This document shows, one piece after another, positions 43,081 through 56,367 of a stretch of 64,000 nucleotides of DNA. A program made the translations under genes and the position numbers. Each line of letters starts with the position of its first letter. Position 1 is the stretch's first letter. The notes beneath the pieces were generated by a model that was given only the letters and a program-made list of their open reading frames with translations, ran no database searches and had not been told where the DNA came from. This stretch comes from Ananas comosus (taxonomy: Eukaryota > Streptophyta > Magnoliopsida > Poales > Bromeliaceae), in contig NC_033639.1 in NCBI RefSeq assembly GCF_001540865.1, positions 545,514-609,513 of the forward strand, given 5' to 3'.

Positions 43081-44653
43081 CTAATTATCCACTTGTACAT
43101 CTTGATGTGAATTATCCACTTGTACATCTTCATATGAATTATCAATGATAGGTTCACAATCACTTTGTGGTTCCAAAACGACTTGTTGTTCTACTGGAAT
43201 AGGAACCATCAAATCGTGAGAGATAATAGTGGATCTGTCATGTACAGAATCCGAATGCTCTTGAATTTCCTCAAATTCAATGAATCGAGATTCAAAGCTC
43301 CTACTAATTGCACTATCCTCAATAAATCGAACTGTTTTAGTTTCTGCAATCTTTATAGGAAGTGATGGACAGTAAAACTTATTCCCCTTGGATCTTTCTG
43401 AATAACCAATAAAATATCCTGATATGGTTCTAAGATCTAATTTTTTTATTTGTGGATCATACAATTTGGCCTCAGCTTGACAACCCCATGTATGAAATGT
43501 CTTAAGCTGGATTTCCTACCTGTCCAAAGCTCAAAAGGAGTCTTAGTGACAGCTTTAGTAGGGACCCGATTAAGAATATACAGGGCAGCTTTGAGTGCCT
43601 CACTCCACAATGATATCGGAAGGGTAGAATTACTAATCATACTCTTGAGCATATCAATTAATGTGCGATTCTTTCTTTCAGCAACACCATTCTGATCAGG
43701 TGTCCCTGGCATGGTGTACTGTGGAATAATTCCGCACTGCTCCAGAAACTTAGTAAAAGGCCCAGGGACTTGGCCTTTATATGTTTGTCTACCAAAATAT
43801 TCACCACCCCTATCTGATCTGACTATTTTTATCCTTTTCTCGAGTTGATTCTCTACTTCAGCCTTATATGCCTTAAAGGCATCTAATACTTCAGATTTTT
43901 CTTTAAGTAGAGATAGCCATATTGAGAGTAGTCATCAGTAAATGTGATAAAATATTTATGGCCGGTAATTAAAATAAGAAGAGGTCCGCATATATCAGTA
44001 TGAATCAATTCTAATGTTCCATCACATCTTTTAGCACTTTTGGAAAAAGTTTTGGTCTACTTTCCCTTTATGCAGTCCACACATATTCCAAAGTCAGAGA
44101 AGTCCAAATCATCTAAAATGCCTTCTCTAATTAACCTTTGGATTCTCTATTTTGAGATGTGTCCTATCCTCTTATGCCATAACATGGATAACCTTTCATT
44201 ATTAATGCCACGTTTTGATCCAACATTTTCGTGCATGGTAAGAAGGATTTCACTATATGAATCATCCAAAAATAATTTATACAGATTATTTTTCAAAACA
44301 CCAGAGCCAACTATCTGAGATTTATAGGATAAAGAAAAAACTTTATTATTAAAACTGAAACCATATCCCAATCCAACAAGTTTCGAAATAGAAATTAAAT
44401 TCTTAGAAAAATTTGGAACATAAAATGTATCAACTAAATCCAAAATGTGACCAGTAGAAAGAACTAATCTAAATGTTCCTACAAATTCTACTTTAGTTGG
44501 ATTTTCTTCAGCTGTATAGATAGTCGCTTCATCTTTACTGGGTTTTTTCCGATTCTGAAATCCCTGCACGGAATTCGCCACGTGGCATGTGGCACCAGAG
44601 TCAATCCACCAAGTATTAGACGAAACTGAAACTAAATGCAACTCATGTATCAA
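43081..44653 (-). pseudogene. Copia protease and integrase
   Basis: Protease motif WWIDSGATCHVA near 44600. Integrase zinc region LWHKRIGH ... CVDC. Core acidic residues in [17 protein letters not shown] and [11 protein letters not shown]. In-frame stops near 44147 and 44054 and a frameshift near 43490 (RHF then [14 protein letters not shown]) break it. Confidence 0.85.
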
Positions 44654-44674
44654 AACCAGAAATTTACCTTTCTT

Positions 44675-45481
44675 CTAGAGCCATTTCTGATACTTTTGGC
44701 AGTCCTTCTTTATATGACCATTTTTCTTACAAAAGAAGCACTTGGGAGTCCAATTACTTGATTGGCCTTGTGAGCCAGATGGAACTTCTTTGTTCTTTCG
44801 TTTTGAGTCATTCTTGCCCTTGCCATTCTTAGCACGCTTTATTTGTCTCTTCTGAGAAACAAAGTTGACTGCATTTTGTTTCTCTTGTATTAATCTACCT
44901 TCCTCTTGCACACACATGGTCAGCAATTCATTAATTGACTATTTATGTTTATGTGTGTTATAAGAGATCTGAAATGGTCCGTATTCAGATGGCAAAGAGT
45001 TCAAAATAAAGTGCACTAAGAATGAATCAGAGATGGTTACTTCAAGTGCGGTGAGTTGCGCTGCAATATCTCGCATTTCCATAATATACTCGTGAATCGA
45101 GCCATTTCCAAAGTACTTCATGGAAGACAGTTTATTCATTAAGGTGCTAGCCAAGGCTTTATCGGAGCTGACAAATTGCTCCTCAATGGCCTTTAGATAA
45201 TTCTTGGCTTTATCACATTTTAGGATTGATCCCCTTATGCTTTTTGATACCCTTGACTTCATGAGCATCAAACTTAAGCGGTTGGATCGCTCCCACTTTT
45301 CCTGCACGGATTCCTGCTGTGGGGTCATTGGCCCCACTATCTTAGGCGGTTGTTCAGCGCGCAGAGCCAAATTTAAATCCATATAGCCCAAAATGAACAT
45401 AATCTGTTCTTTCCACTCTGAATAATTAGAACCATTAAGTATAGGAACAGATTCACCAATAGGAACAGAAAATGGATTCAT
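44675..45481 (-). pseudogene. Copia Gag
   Basis: Starts MNPFSVPIGESVPILNGSNY and continues EWKEQIMFILG. An amber stop at 44939-44941 falls after THKHK, with the same frame resuming SINELLTMCVQEEGRLI. The zinc knuckle CFFCKKNGHIKKDC is near the end, followed by a stop at 44675. Confidence 0.87.
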
Positions 45482-45561
45482 AGCTGAAAAATAAAATGCA
45501 TGTTTTATCAATAAAATACCACATCAAAATTACCACACCAAAATTAGAGAAATACACTTTA

Positions 45562-45680
45562 TATGACATCACAACCCCTCCTTTGGGAGCAGAATTATGA
45601 ATATAAGTATTTTTCGTTCTTTATGCATATGCTTTATATGACATCACAACCCCTCCTTTGGGAGCAGAGTTATGAGCATA
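45562..45680. repeat. 73-bp tandem repeat in the copia leader
   Basis: TATGACATCACAACCCCTCC and TTTGGGAGCAGA(A/G)TTATGA occur twice; a third CCTCCTTTGGGAGCAGA is at 45845. Confidence 0.75.
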
Positions 45681-46729
45681 AATATGCAATCTCTTTTTCA
45701 GAGACTAATTTAAACTTTCTGCAGGTCTTAGTAATTTCAAATTTTCTATATAGAAAAATTGTCAGCTTTGGCCGGGCAAATTTCTCCAAACGAGTTATAA
45801 GAAAATTACAATCCTACACCACCCATGTACCTTCATGTCTAGACCTCCTTTGGGAGCAGACTAAATATAATATTATGGTGCAATTTCGCATGCACTTCTT
45901 TAAAGCAATTAATTTATCTTTTCTTCCGGTCGGGGCCGCTTTGGCTTGCACCCGTATAGTTGAAGCAATAAATTATTCTGACTTAGTGCTGCATAATTAA
46001 CATGAAAATTATCCGAAAGCGCTACTTTAAAGTAAAATAAATTATTATTTCTTTTAATTAGGGCCGTTTTGCCTTGCACCTAACTAATCAAAATAATAAA
46101 TTAATTCAACTTAGCGCCAATATTAAATAATCAAAATTAAACAATTATGATTATTTAAATTTTCATGTTTATCCGGTCAAAATAAGAATATGATTGCGAT
46201 AATTTAAAACATAATATCGCAATTAAATTTTAAACTTTATATATTCTAATTTGACCACAAATTTAAAACAAACAAATTTATGATAAATTAATATTGTATG
46301 CAAGATTAAATCTTTATGTGAACGGATTCTTTATGTTCACGAATGCATTATTAAAGATAAAGACTCCAACGGATTGATTCAGATAAATAAAAGAATTTAA
46401 GTGCGTAATGGGCTTAAAATCGGACACCTAGTAAGTACAAATTGGCAAAAAGGAGCCCAATAATTAATTACGGGTTCAATCTTATGTTGCACTAATGAAT
46501 TGGCTAGTCAACTTAACCCCAAAAAAAATGTTTGACCGATTCAGAAGCTAGCCAAATCATTGATGCGGCGTGCATTAATGCGGCATGCATAACATAGTAA
46601 TTTTCATATGGGCCGATTCAATAAGTATAATAAAATAAAATCAATTTAAAATAAATTGATCCTATCCGTCATCTTCTTCTACTAATATGGTTTCGTCGAA
46701 AACATAAAACCCAAAACAAAGTCAACCCA

Positions 46730-47238
46730 CACTACAACAAAATTAGGTTATAGGGACACATGTTTAGAACACTTTTGAGTAAGTGTCCCATTTATGCTAA
46801 AACTTAAAAACACATCTACTAATGCCTAAATATAATGCTCAATCCAACCAAAAATAAAAGATTACTCTACTCAACCCACCACACCCAGTCTATTTGGCCC
46901 GATTACAAACAAAAAAGAAAAAAAAAAATCAATTACCATCTTTTCTTCTCTCTTCACTCAATCCACTGAAATTCTAAACGAAGAGCCTTTACTGTCGTCC
47001 TCCTCGGCCACCGCAGCCAACGAGATAGAGTTTCGGCGGTTGCTAAATACTTACATAAGTGTTGGTAAATTAGCAGCACTCTTTTAGGTTATAACGACAC
47101 TCTTTAACTGTCACTATATACCTAGCTTACCCACATATAGCAACACTTTTTAAAAGTGTCGGTAATTTTAGCTAGCAGTACTTTTTTGACATGTACCTAC
47201 ATTTAAAAGTGTCGCTATAAACCGTTTTTATTGTAGTG
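46730..47238. mobile_element. CACTA-type MITE nested in the copia leader
   Basis: Left end CACTACAACAAAATTAGG, right end CCGTTTTTATTGTAGTG. A 3-bp duplication CCA lies at 46727-46729 and 47239-47241. Subterminal AAGTGTC-type repeats occur at both ends. 509 bp, no transposase. It is younger than the copia element. Confidence 0.88.
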
Positions 47239-47480
47239 CCATGCCACATTAGACATGAAGATGTCACCGCGTGAGAGCAAGAGCCCCAAGTCACGACATC
47301 TTACAGGTCAAAACAAATGAACACCAATTTGAAGAAGATGAAGAATAATTTATACATTATGCATGGCCGAATTAAATCTGGCCATGATATTAAATCGCAA
47401 GATACTTTTCATATTTAATTCTAAAATTCATCATAATTCAATCCGACCAAGAATGCCTACAATATTAAATTTATCGTTCT

Positions 47481-47493
47481 GGCTCTGATACCA
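47481..47493 (-). other. Primer-binding site of the copia element
   Basis: TGGTATCAGAGCC on the minus strand, complementary to the initiator-Met tRNA 3' end. Confidence 0.88.
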
Positions 47494-47495
47494 AT

Positions 47496-47961
47496 TGATA
47501 GAATATCAAGGTATGTAAAATAAATAGAAAATTAAATACATACCAAAATCCAGGATCAAAACAAGAATATAAGATAACTCACAGAGCGCCATGAAGAAGA
47601 AGTTCTTGATCAATCCTCCGGAAGCGTAAAGTCCGGCTATGATCTGAAAGTCACGAACCGAACTTGGGTGATTTGGTTTCTCCTCCTATCTCAGGCACTC
47701 TACCCGTATGGTGTGGAATCGATGGTAATTCTTCACCAGAAAGCGCATGAGAAGCTGGCAGGACCAATACCCCTTTATATAGAGTCCAGATTGACTTCCC
47801 ATCAAAGTCTAATTAGAATTCTATTTAAACATTGAAATAGATGGGATAGGAATAAAATATGCCATATCAAGTAGTTCTATATCTGTTAGGATTGACCTTT
47901 ATCTATAGCAAATCCTAATTAAATATGATTAATTGGGCCACAATATATGGAAATCCTAACA
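47496..47961 (-). repeat. Copia 5' LTR
   Basis: TG...CA bounded (TGTTAGGATTTCC to GATATTCTATCA on minus). TATATAAAGGGG gives a TATA box near 47775. Confidence 0.8.
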
Positions 47962-48318
47962 ATATATGCATACATATATGTGTGTATGGTAAAAATGTAT
48001 ATACAAAATTTGCTTGAGTTATTGATCATTTTGATTTAAGTATCCAATCTTTCAATATATTTGATTTAAATTATTTGATGTCTTTTCAGACACAAAATTT
48101 AAGCTAATTGCTTAATTTTATAAGTTTAAGGTTACATAAATTACATAAAATATACTAGCTAATTATAAACCTGTAATGATAAATGATGCATTCAAATTTT
48201 GAAGTTAAAAAATTACTAATCGGCTCAAATCAAATAAAGTAAAAGGTCAGGTGGTAAAGAATTACCTTTGAACATATTCATTAAATTAAAAATCTATGGT
48301 TCAAAAATAAGAAAAATA
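47962..48318. other. no gene seen
   Basis: AT-rich flank of the copia insertion; nothing recognised. Confidence 0.4.
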
Positions 48319-48840
48319 TGATATCTCAGGATTTGAAGTAGTTCTACGTACAAGGTATAATAAGAATAAATCTTTTAATCCGACCATAACATTTTGAACA
48401 GTGGATATGTCCAAGAGTTTAAGATCGTTAAACGTGTCAAAATTAGAGTAGTTTTATAATAGATGACCTCCTGAAAAGTAGGACCATCGCAGTTGGTATC
48501 AGAACCAATCACCAATCGAAAGTGTGAGATAAGTATCGTCTGAGCCTGAATCCTACAATGAGTGGAGCGTTACTCTCCATAAGATCAGCTAAGGCTATCG
48601 AGATAATTAAGCCTTACATCGCTCGGTGCTTGTGAGCCTGACGAAAACCTTAAGACTTAAAGAAGAGAAAATGTGGTCAGCACTCCCGGATTAGTAGTAG
48701 TTCTACATATATAAGATATGATAGGATTAAACATCTTAATCCGATTATATTATTTCGAATAGTGACTAGATCCAAGATGTTCAGAACATTTAACGTGGTA
48801 CAACTAAAGTAATTTTACAACGGAAAAAGCAGGGTATCAC
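48319..48840 (+). mobile_element. Cassandra-type TRIM, plus orientation, both LTRs
   Basis: LTRs 48319-48493 and 48674-48840 start TGATATCTCAGGATT / TGGTCAGCACTCCCGGATT and share GTAGTTCTAC and AATCCGA words. The first retains 5S-like GAGTAGTTTTATAATAGATG then GACCTCCTGAAAAG. The primer site TTGGTATCAGAACCAATCAC follows the first LTR; the internal domain has CGAAAGTGTGAGAT and CTTGTGAGCCTGACGAAAAC like the other Cassandra copies. Confidence 0.72.
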
Positions 48841-49665
48841 AAAAATAAAAATAAAAAAACAAACGAGCTTATCCAACGCTACATAGGGACACATTTGGCT
48901 CAGCTACATAATAATGCTAAGCGTGACAAAATGTGCTCTAAATCGACCATAAGTCTAAAAGCTAGATAGGGGCACTCAAGTTTTTTTTTTTTTTTTTTTC
49001 CTGGTGTGTTACAGTATATTGATTGCTGAAACATTTTACACCACATATAATAATCTATTGGAAGATTCGGTATACACCTGTCAATGTTTTGTGGGCTCTA
49101 GTGTACTCAGTGAAAATGTATAAGAAGTCAATTATTACTTTTTTGATGTGACTTTACAAAACTCTATTTTACTATGTAACTCATAAAAAAATTAAACATT
49201 AAAGAACACTTTCTTTTGATGTTTAATGACGATTAAAAGTATCTCAAAATAGTCTAACGTCATGTCATATGTGAATACATTGACAAATTAATAACTCCGA
49301 TAAATTCTTTATGCTTTTGTCCTTTCAATATTTAGAAATTATATTATCGTGTTAATAAAAGTATGAAATGGATAAGACAGAGCATACAAATGTGTACAAT
49401 ATGCAAGAAATAATATATCTTTGAAGTGCGAACACGCTAATGTCATGTCGAATAAGTCAAAAACTTTGAAATTTTTATATGGCAAACTTAAGAACTCGAG
49501 GACCAAAATAAAATTGGACAAATTTGTAGGGACCAGAGCGCAATTTAGCCCAAACTATTGAGAGATGCACAAAACTTGCTATTATGAAAGGCCACCTAAT
49601 TCTCCTTGGTCCCTATTTTCATTTGTTGTGGTTTTTTTGTGACAATTAATAAAATCCATTAATAT
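48841..49665. repeat. AT-rich region sharing a block with 63.33-63.53 kb
   Basis: 49340-49500 (TTATCGTGTTAATAAAAGTA ... AAAACTTTGAAATTTTTATA) is a diverged copy of 63329-63500. The rest is unrecognised; a poly(T) run is at 48980. Confidence 0.45.
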
Positions 49666-50198
49666 CACTACAATAAAATATGTATTAGATGATATTTTTT
49701 AGACGACATTTTATTTTAGTGTCTTCAATATTTGACATGTGTCGACACCATAATTAAATATCGCCGATAAATATATTTTTATCAAACATTGATAAAATTT
49801 TTTCGACATCATATTAAAGCGAAAGTATCTTTAAATGTAGATTTATTGCAGTTAATTTACAATGGTGCACATGGCCTGTGTTGTATATGGGCAATAATTT
49901 CTACAAAATTGTATAGTACAAAGTGTGCATCATGTATATATCATTCTTAGAAATAAGTTTTTTTATTTCTAAAATAATTAGTTATCCTGAGATATATAAA
50001 AATAAGTTCAAAATTTTGTTCCATTAAAGATTTTTTTTATTTTTAAGAATAGATAAAAGCATGTTTGGTAGTTATCTCAAGAATAATAGAAAATAATGAC
50101 AAAACTATATATAAATAATGTAAGCTATTATATTTTAACAAAGTATATGTTATTATACATGCTATTTATTATAATAATAATAGTAGTATTATTGCTAC

Positions 50199-50229
<31 letters not shown>

Positions 50230-51071
50230 TATTATTATTATTATTATAAATAAATATATTATTATTATTATTTATTTTATTAGCTAAATATAAGCGTGAT
50301 TATACATTTCTCTTACATTCACCATTTTTAATTAACTAGATACAAGCATGAGAATAGTCCTTTTTTTTTCCCTAAAAAGGTAGAATGATTGTTTCCAAAT
50401 TATTTTTAGAATTATCTAGAATAATTTTTGATTTGATCAGAATAGTTGTCCCGATCATTTTTTTTAGGATATTAGCAGAATAATAGAGATAAACTTTGTT
50501 GTCCCCGGTTTATTTTCATATCTAACATAGCCATATGTATGGAATTAACCAAAAACCTTGATGAAATTGGCCACATATATAGTTGATTTAATGAGACTAT
50601 TGTTCTTATTTTTGGTTTAAAAATAGAAATGAGTAGCATGATTTTAATCTATTATTAGTGTCTATTTAAAATAAGAAAGAGATTTAGTTATATATTAAGT
50701 GCTATTAGGTTTTGCAAACGATATAATTAGGTTTAGCATTGTCAAAACAAATTCTAAGCTATTTAAACTCTATCTGTTCCAAAAAGTCCTGAGTTCAATT
50801 TTTTAGATCCATGTGGCATGATTTATCTGATATTCACCATGCACACACGCAATGGTGTAAAGATATATTCTGAGCCACAATTTTATGCATTAATGTAAGG
50901 AAATAATATGACTCAAATTTTAGATAATTTTTCGAAAAAATAAACTCAACTTGAATATTTTCCTCTCATTAGACTCAATGTAGATATTGCCTTTGAGAGA
51001 TTTGGAAATAACAAAATGATTTGCTCAACAAAAAAAAAAAAAAAAAAAAAAAAACAACAAACACACAACAA
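49666..51071. repeat. Region starting with a CACTA-like left end; AT-rich otherwise
   Basis: CACTACAATAAAATATG at 49666 followed by TTTTTTAGACGACATTTT. An inverted partner (TAGACGACG... ending TTTTCTTATAGTG) is at 59983. A TAA/ATT microsatellite lies at 50190-50275. No coding. Confidence 0.45.
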
Positions 51072-51228
51072 CACCATACACCAAAAAGGTCTTTTTGTGG
51101 CAATTATTTAGCGGTGATTATCAAACGGCCGCTATTACTATTATTTTATTACACCTTTAGCGGCAATTATTTTAAATATTAGTTTCAAACTAAATATTTA
51201 TATATTAATATATCTAATTCAATCCAGT

Positions 51229-51709
51229 CTAACCAACCTCACCTAACCAACCAACTCCGTCTTCGCGCTCATTCTCAACCCGCAGCCTACTCCCTCCCCA
51301 TCCCTCTCGCCAACTCTCTCTCAGATCCAAGCTCCCTTCCCTCACCTCTCCCTCTCCTCTCTCGATCTCTCTCTCTCTCTCTCTCTCTTCTACACAGACC
51401 CAAACCCAACCCCTCTCGCCCATCTCCCTCGCGTCTCCTCCAACCTCTTCCTCTTTAGGGTTTTCTCCTCCAACCTTTTCCGCTCCTCTCAACCTCATAT
51501 ACGATGGTCGGATTGGGAAGGATCGTTCGCCGAGGCGATCCCCCAGTTCTCTCTTTCGTGCTACGTGCGGATTCTTAGGGTTTTGATGGAGATCGGAGCT
51601 TTTAGGGATCGATTTTGTGGAGGGTTTTTTGAGATCTGGAGGTGTGATTCGTGTTCCATGAGGTTTTGGGAGGTGAGATCTTAGGGTTTTGGATTTGTCG
51701 TTTGTTCCG
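51229..51709 (+). promoter_or_regulatory. Captured 5' flank/UTR of the glycosylase fragment
   Basis: Pyrimidine-rich CTCTCT tract (51300-51400) and GC-richer leader directly before the ATG at 51710, typical of plant 5' UTRs. A promoter may have been captured with it. The long minus-strand frame here is a shadow. Confidence 0.45.
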
Positions 51710-52055
51710 ATGTCGACGGGAGCTCCGAAGGTGCGGTCCATTAATGTCGCGGAATCGGAGGCGAGGCCGATCCTCGGACCTGGGGGGAACAAGGCGAGAT
51801 CATCTTCTATACCTCGGAAGCATTCCCCGAAGTTGAACAAGGCGGAGGAGAAGAAGTCCTCTTCGTTCTGTAGCTGTGCCTCAACGGGGAGGATCGGGAG
51901 GCCGAGCTTCACGGCCCGGCGGAGGCCGAGCTCCGCTAGGTCGGATAGTAAAGTCCTGGCTAAGCTGGAGAAAGTTGTTCCCGATGGTGTGTCTGTGCCT
52001 CTGGTGGAGATCTCGACGGTGAAGAGGAGGTGTTCTTGGGTTACTCCATATACTG
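51710..52055 (+). pseudogene. DNA-3-methyladenine glycosylase I-like, exon 1 only
   Basis: Encodes MSTGAPKVRSINVAESEARP, then LGPGGNKARS, CASTGRIGRPSF and KRRCSWVTPYT, the N-terminal region of plant TAG-family glycosylases, which remove 3-methyladenine in base excision repair. The donor G|GTGCGT is intact and lies where the family exon usually ends (TPNT-D). The catalytic exons (starting DPCYAAFHDEEWGVP in relatives) are not found downstream. A stretch between EEKKSSSF and CASTGR is shorter than in relatives, suggesting an internal deletion. No active enzyme can be made from this piece. Confidence 0.75.
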
Positions 52056-54980
52056 GTGCGTATATCATTGATTTGCCCTCCCTGTGCTTAATGTTTCAAT
52101 GTGGAAATTTTACTGCATAAACAATTGACATTACATTTTGCCAGTATAAGTTAGAGATGTTGCTATTTTCGCGTCCAAATGCAACGTTGCTTTCGTACTG
52201 GGAAACGTAATTTAATTAGAAATGGTGAGTTAACTGTTGAAAACTTCTGATAGGGTTTTTGGATTACAACCATATGTAGGTGGTGGGATTAGAGTACATT
52301 TTAGTTGATTTAGCTAATTAAAAGAGTCGTATCTATACTACACCAGATATGGCTATACGTCGTGGTCGTACCGGAGCAACATGGTAGAATCTCTATCGTC
52401 AAATCATACAACTCATGGTCTCTATTGTAGCTGGTCAAATTGAAGCAGGACATGTATTTGGTGGAAGATGCAGATGTTTGAGAAATTCTCTTTATATTTT
52501 CAGGATGAATCTTTACTACATAATGGTAAATTGGACGAGAAAAAGACGTTGGAAAGCTCGATATGCTTAGTTTTTTTCTTTGTATATTAAGTGGTTTGTG
52601 GATTGTAACTTAAGCAACAGTTTGAAACTATGTCATCTTGCAGAGGATAAAACCGATATGCCTTCTTTGGTTTATATTGTAGTAGTGTTGTTCTGTGAGT
52701 AGTATCACCGTTGATAAAATTGTTAGATGCACACTAACAATTTTTGAAGTACATATAGATGCAGTTTAATCATCAACATACAAAATGGTATAGTTGTGGT
52801 GAATAACTATCAAATTTTGGCAGTGAGTGCTACTGAATGCTGTTAATTTTTGTTTTTTGAATACGTGCACCTTCCTGTCTTTTTTGTTACAACGTACATG
52901 TTAACACATGATAATTTAGATGTATGAAAGTTACTGGTAATCATCGTGGTACAAATCCAAATGGCAATTTAAAAAACCCCCATATATTTTTGCCTCCAAT
53001 CTCTTAATGAATGAATAAGAGGTTAAAGCATATATTGATTATTAGTTATGAATTATTCACTATTATGACTTAAATTCTAACCTGAATTTGTCAAACATCT
53101 CTGACAATCAACTTGTTGTATATTAGCATATTTGGAATCCATCTCTCTTTCCTCATAAAATCGAGTTAACTTAAGAACAAATTGTTTGGGGATTCTTGGG
53201 ATGTAGTAAAATGTTGGAAGTTAGAGGCATTCTGTAAAGTGAAGCTTCTGGAGATGGCTTTGATCAGGAAAAACACAAAAAACATCACTGAACTATATCA
53301 TGCTGTTCTCTTGATGGCCATGGCCCCACCATGTGTGAGCATTTAACTCTTTGTGGGTCTCTCTATGTTTGGGAATCTATCTTTGATGATTGAGTTGGGC
53401 CTTCAAATTAGCACCATGCATATGTTCTGTGTGAGACCTGACAAATTATTGAGTGGAGAATGGATTAGGAAAGTTCACATGAATTTGGATAATAATTAGG
53501 CTTGGTCTTGTTGTTCAAGATAGGTCCAAAAAATAAATTATTGAGTGTTGAATGGATTAGGAAAGTTCACATGAATGCATATGCGGACCCAATTGCAAAT
53601 GAATAAATGAACTGAGCTAAAAATGAAAAGCAACTAGGCTTTAAAAATCAGGTTACTAGCTCTAATTTTCATGTTGATAAAAAATGGTGCAATGCTGATT
53701 TTCAGGACTGAACTGGACCAGCCTTGGATTTTGATAAAATTCGTTTAAATTTCTTATAGGAGCTGAGCTTTGGAAGGGGTTGCAAGTGATCTTGACTTCA
53801 TCCTCTAGTAGTTAGAATCTTGTTTGGACCAATTTGGAGGTAAGATGAGTGGTAATTTCAGTTTTCATTGAGGTCGAAGACCGAAAAAAAGATTTTACGT
53901 CAAAGCTGAATTCTTGACCTTTATTTCTTAATTGTAAAGGAATTTCACAGTGAAATATAGATTTTTCTTATAGTATAGAAGTCAAAGATCACTTTTGAAT
54001 TGCCCCCTAGCCTTATATTGTTCTGAATTTTCTTGTGGAGCAAGAAATTTGCAACACCAAGGTGCAGCCCAGCAGCTGCAGAAATGCATCCCAGTGGTGG
54101 TCATTGAACTTGAGAGTGAACTGATATATTTACTTTTGATCTCGAAGGAAAGCATCATACTAATCCGTATGTGAGAATCCTTTTCAGAGGAGAAGAGAGA
54201 AAGACCAAGGTTTGTATCGTCGTCATTCCTATACGTAGCAAACCTGTGTATTGTGATTATATCTACTAAATTACATTACTTCTTTACTCTAATCAATGCA
54301 GTGCATTAAGAAAAAAAGAGATCCACGTTGGGAAGAGGAGTTTCAGTTCATGTGCAAAGAGCCACCTACTAATTAATGATAAGATGCATGTGGAAGTCCT
54401 TAGCAGGCCACCTAGTATTGGCATACACTCGAAGGTACCTTCAACCTCAGCTTTGATGGCATTTATGTTGGCTTTTGAGATCGAAACTGTCTGGAGCCTA
54501 TGATTGGCTGGATATAGGGACAGCAACTAGCTAAGATGAGCTTTTCAGACCCTCAAAGTAGCTCTTTTTTTTACTTTTTTGTAAGCTTCTGCTTCTTTTG
54601 AAAGTTGATTTTTATGAATGACTGCTAGGATTTAATGAAAAACTGTGCACCAACAAATCATCAAGTTTCATTTTTTATGCTTTGGACTTGTGGCTCGGTG
54701 AATCATGTGGCTCGTGTTGATGAAGTTAATTAGTTCCATGTCCAGTGCACCGTCCTGCAGAACTTCACTTGTTCTCTGGTCTGTTGCTTGCAAAGATATG
54801 ATAATCATTTTCAGCTTCTGAATTTGTAGAGCTCCAGATTGAAAAGAATGCTGATTCCACTCAATCAAGTGTTGATTTTTTTTTTTCCAAGAAATTACAG
54901 TATTGTTTGGAGCATCAAAGATGAAGTTTATTTGACATGNTATTGGTTATGCTACTTAGAGCTGTACCTTTCATATTCAG
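52056..54980 (+). other. Intron-like sequence between the two captured fragments; no exon recognised
   Basis: Moderately AT-rich and T-rich like plant introns. A segment at 52340-52480 reads open for a short way (MAIRRGRTGATW) but is interrupted and not recognised. Single N at 54940. Confidence 0.4.

Positions 54981-56367
<1,387 letters not shown>

Larger units (their letters stand above)
41426..47961 (-). mobile_element. Ty1-copia retrotransposon, decayed, 3' LTR missing
   Basis: The domain order Gag, protease, integrase, RT, RNase H is typical of Ty1-copia. The 5' LTR is 47496-47961 (TGTTAGGATT start and TTCTATCA end on minus, TATATAAAG box inside). The primer site TGGTATCAGAGCC at 47481-47493 lies two bases past the LTR. 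The leader of about 2 kb contains a 73-bp tandem repeat (45562-45680) and a nested CACTA MITE. Stops and frameshifts interrupt the polyprotein and no second LTR is seen, so it is not autonomous. Confidence 0.88.

Noticed and set aside
43081..45511. Endogenous pararetrovirus rather than a retrotransposon
   Set aside because: Protease and integrase precede RT, with LTR and initiator-Met primer site; this is Ty1-copia order, with no movement or coat protein seen.
51229..52068. 279-codon minus-strand frame opposite the glycosylase exon
   Set aside because: Low-complexity charged sequence opposite a UTR and exon with clear family match on plus; no motif of its own.
52330..52480. Possible organelle-derived insertion (MAIRRGRTGATW...)
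   Set aside because: A short interrupted frame that I could not match to any plastid or mitochondrial gene.
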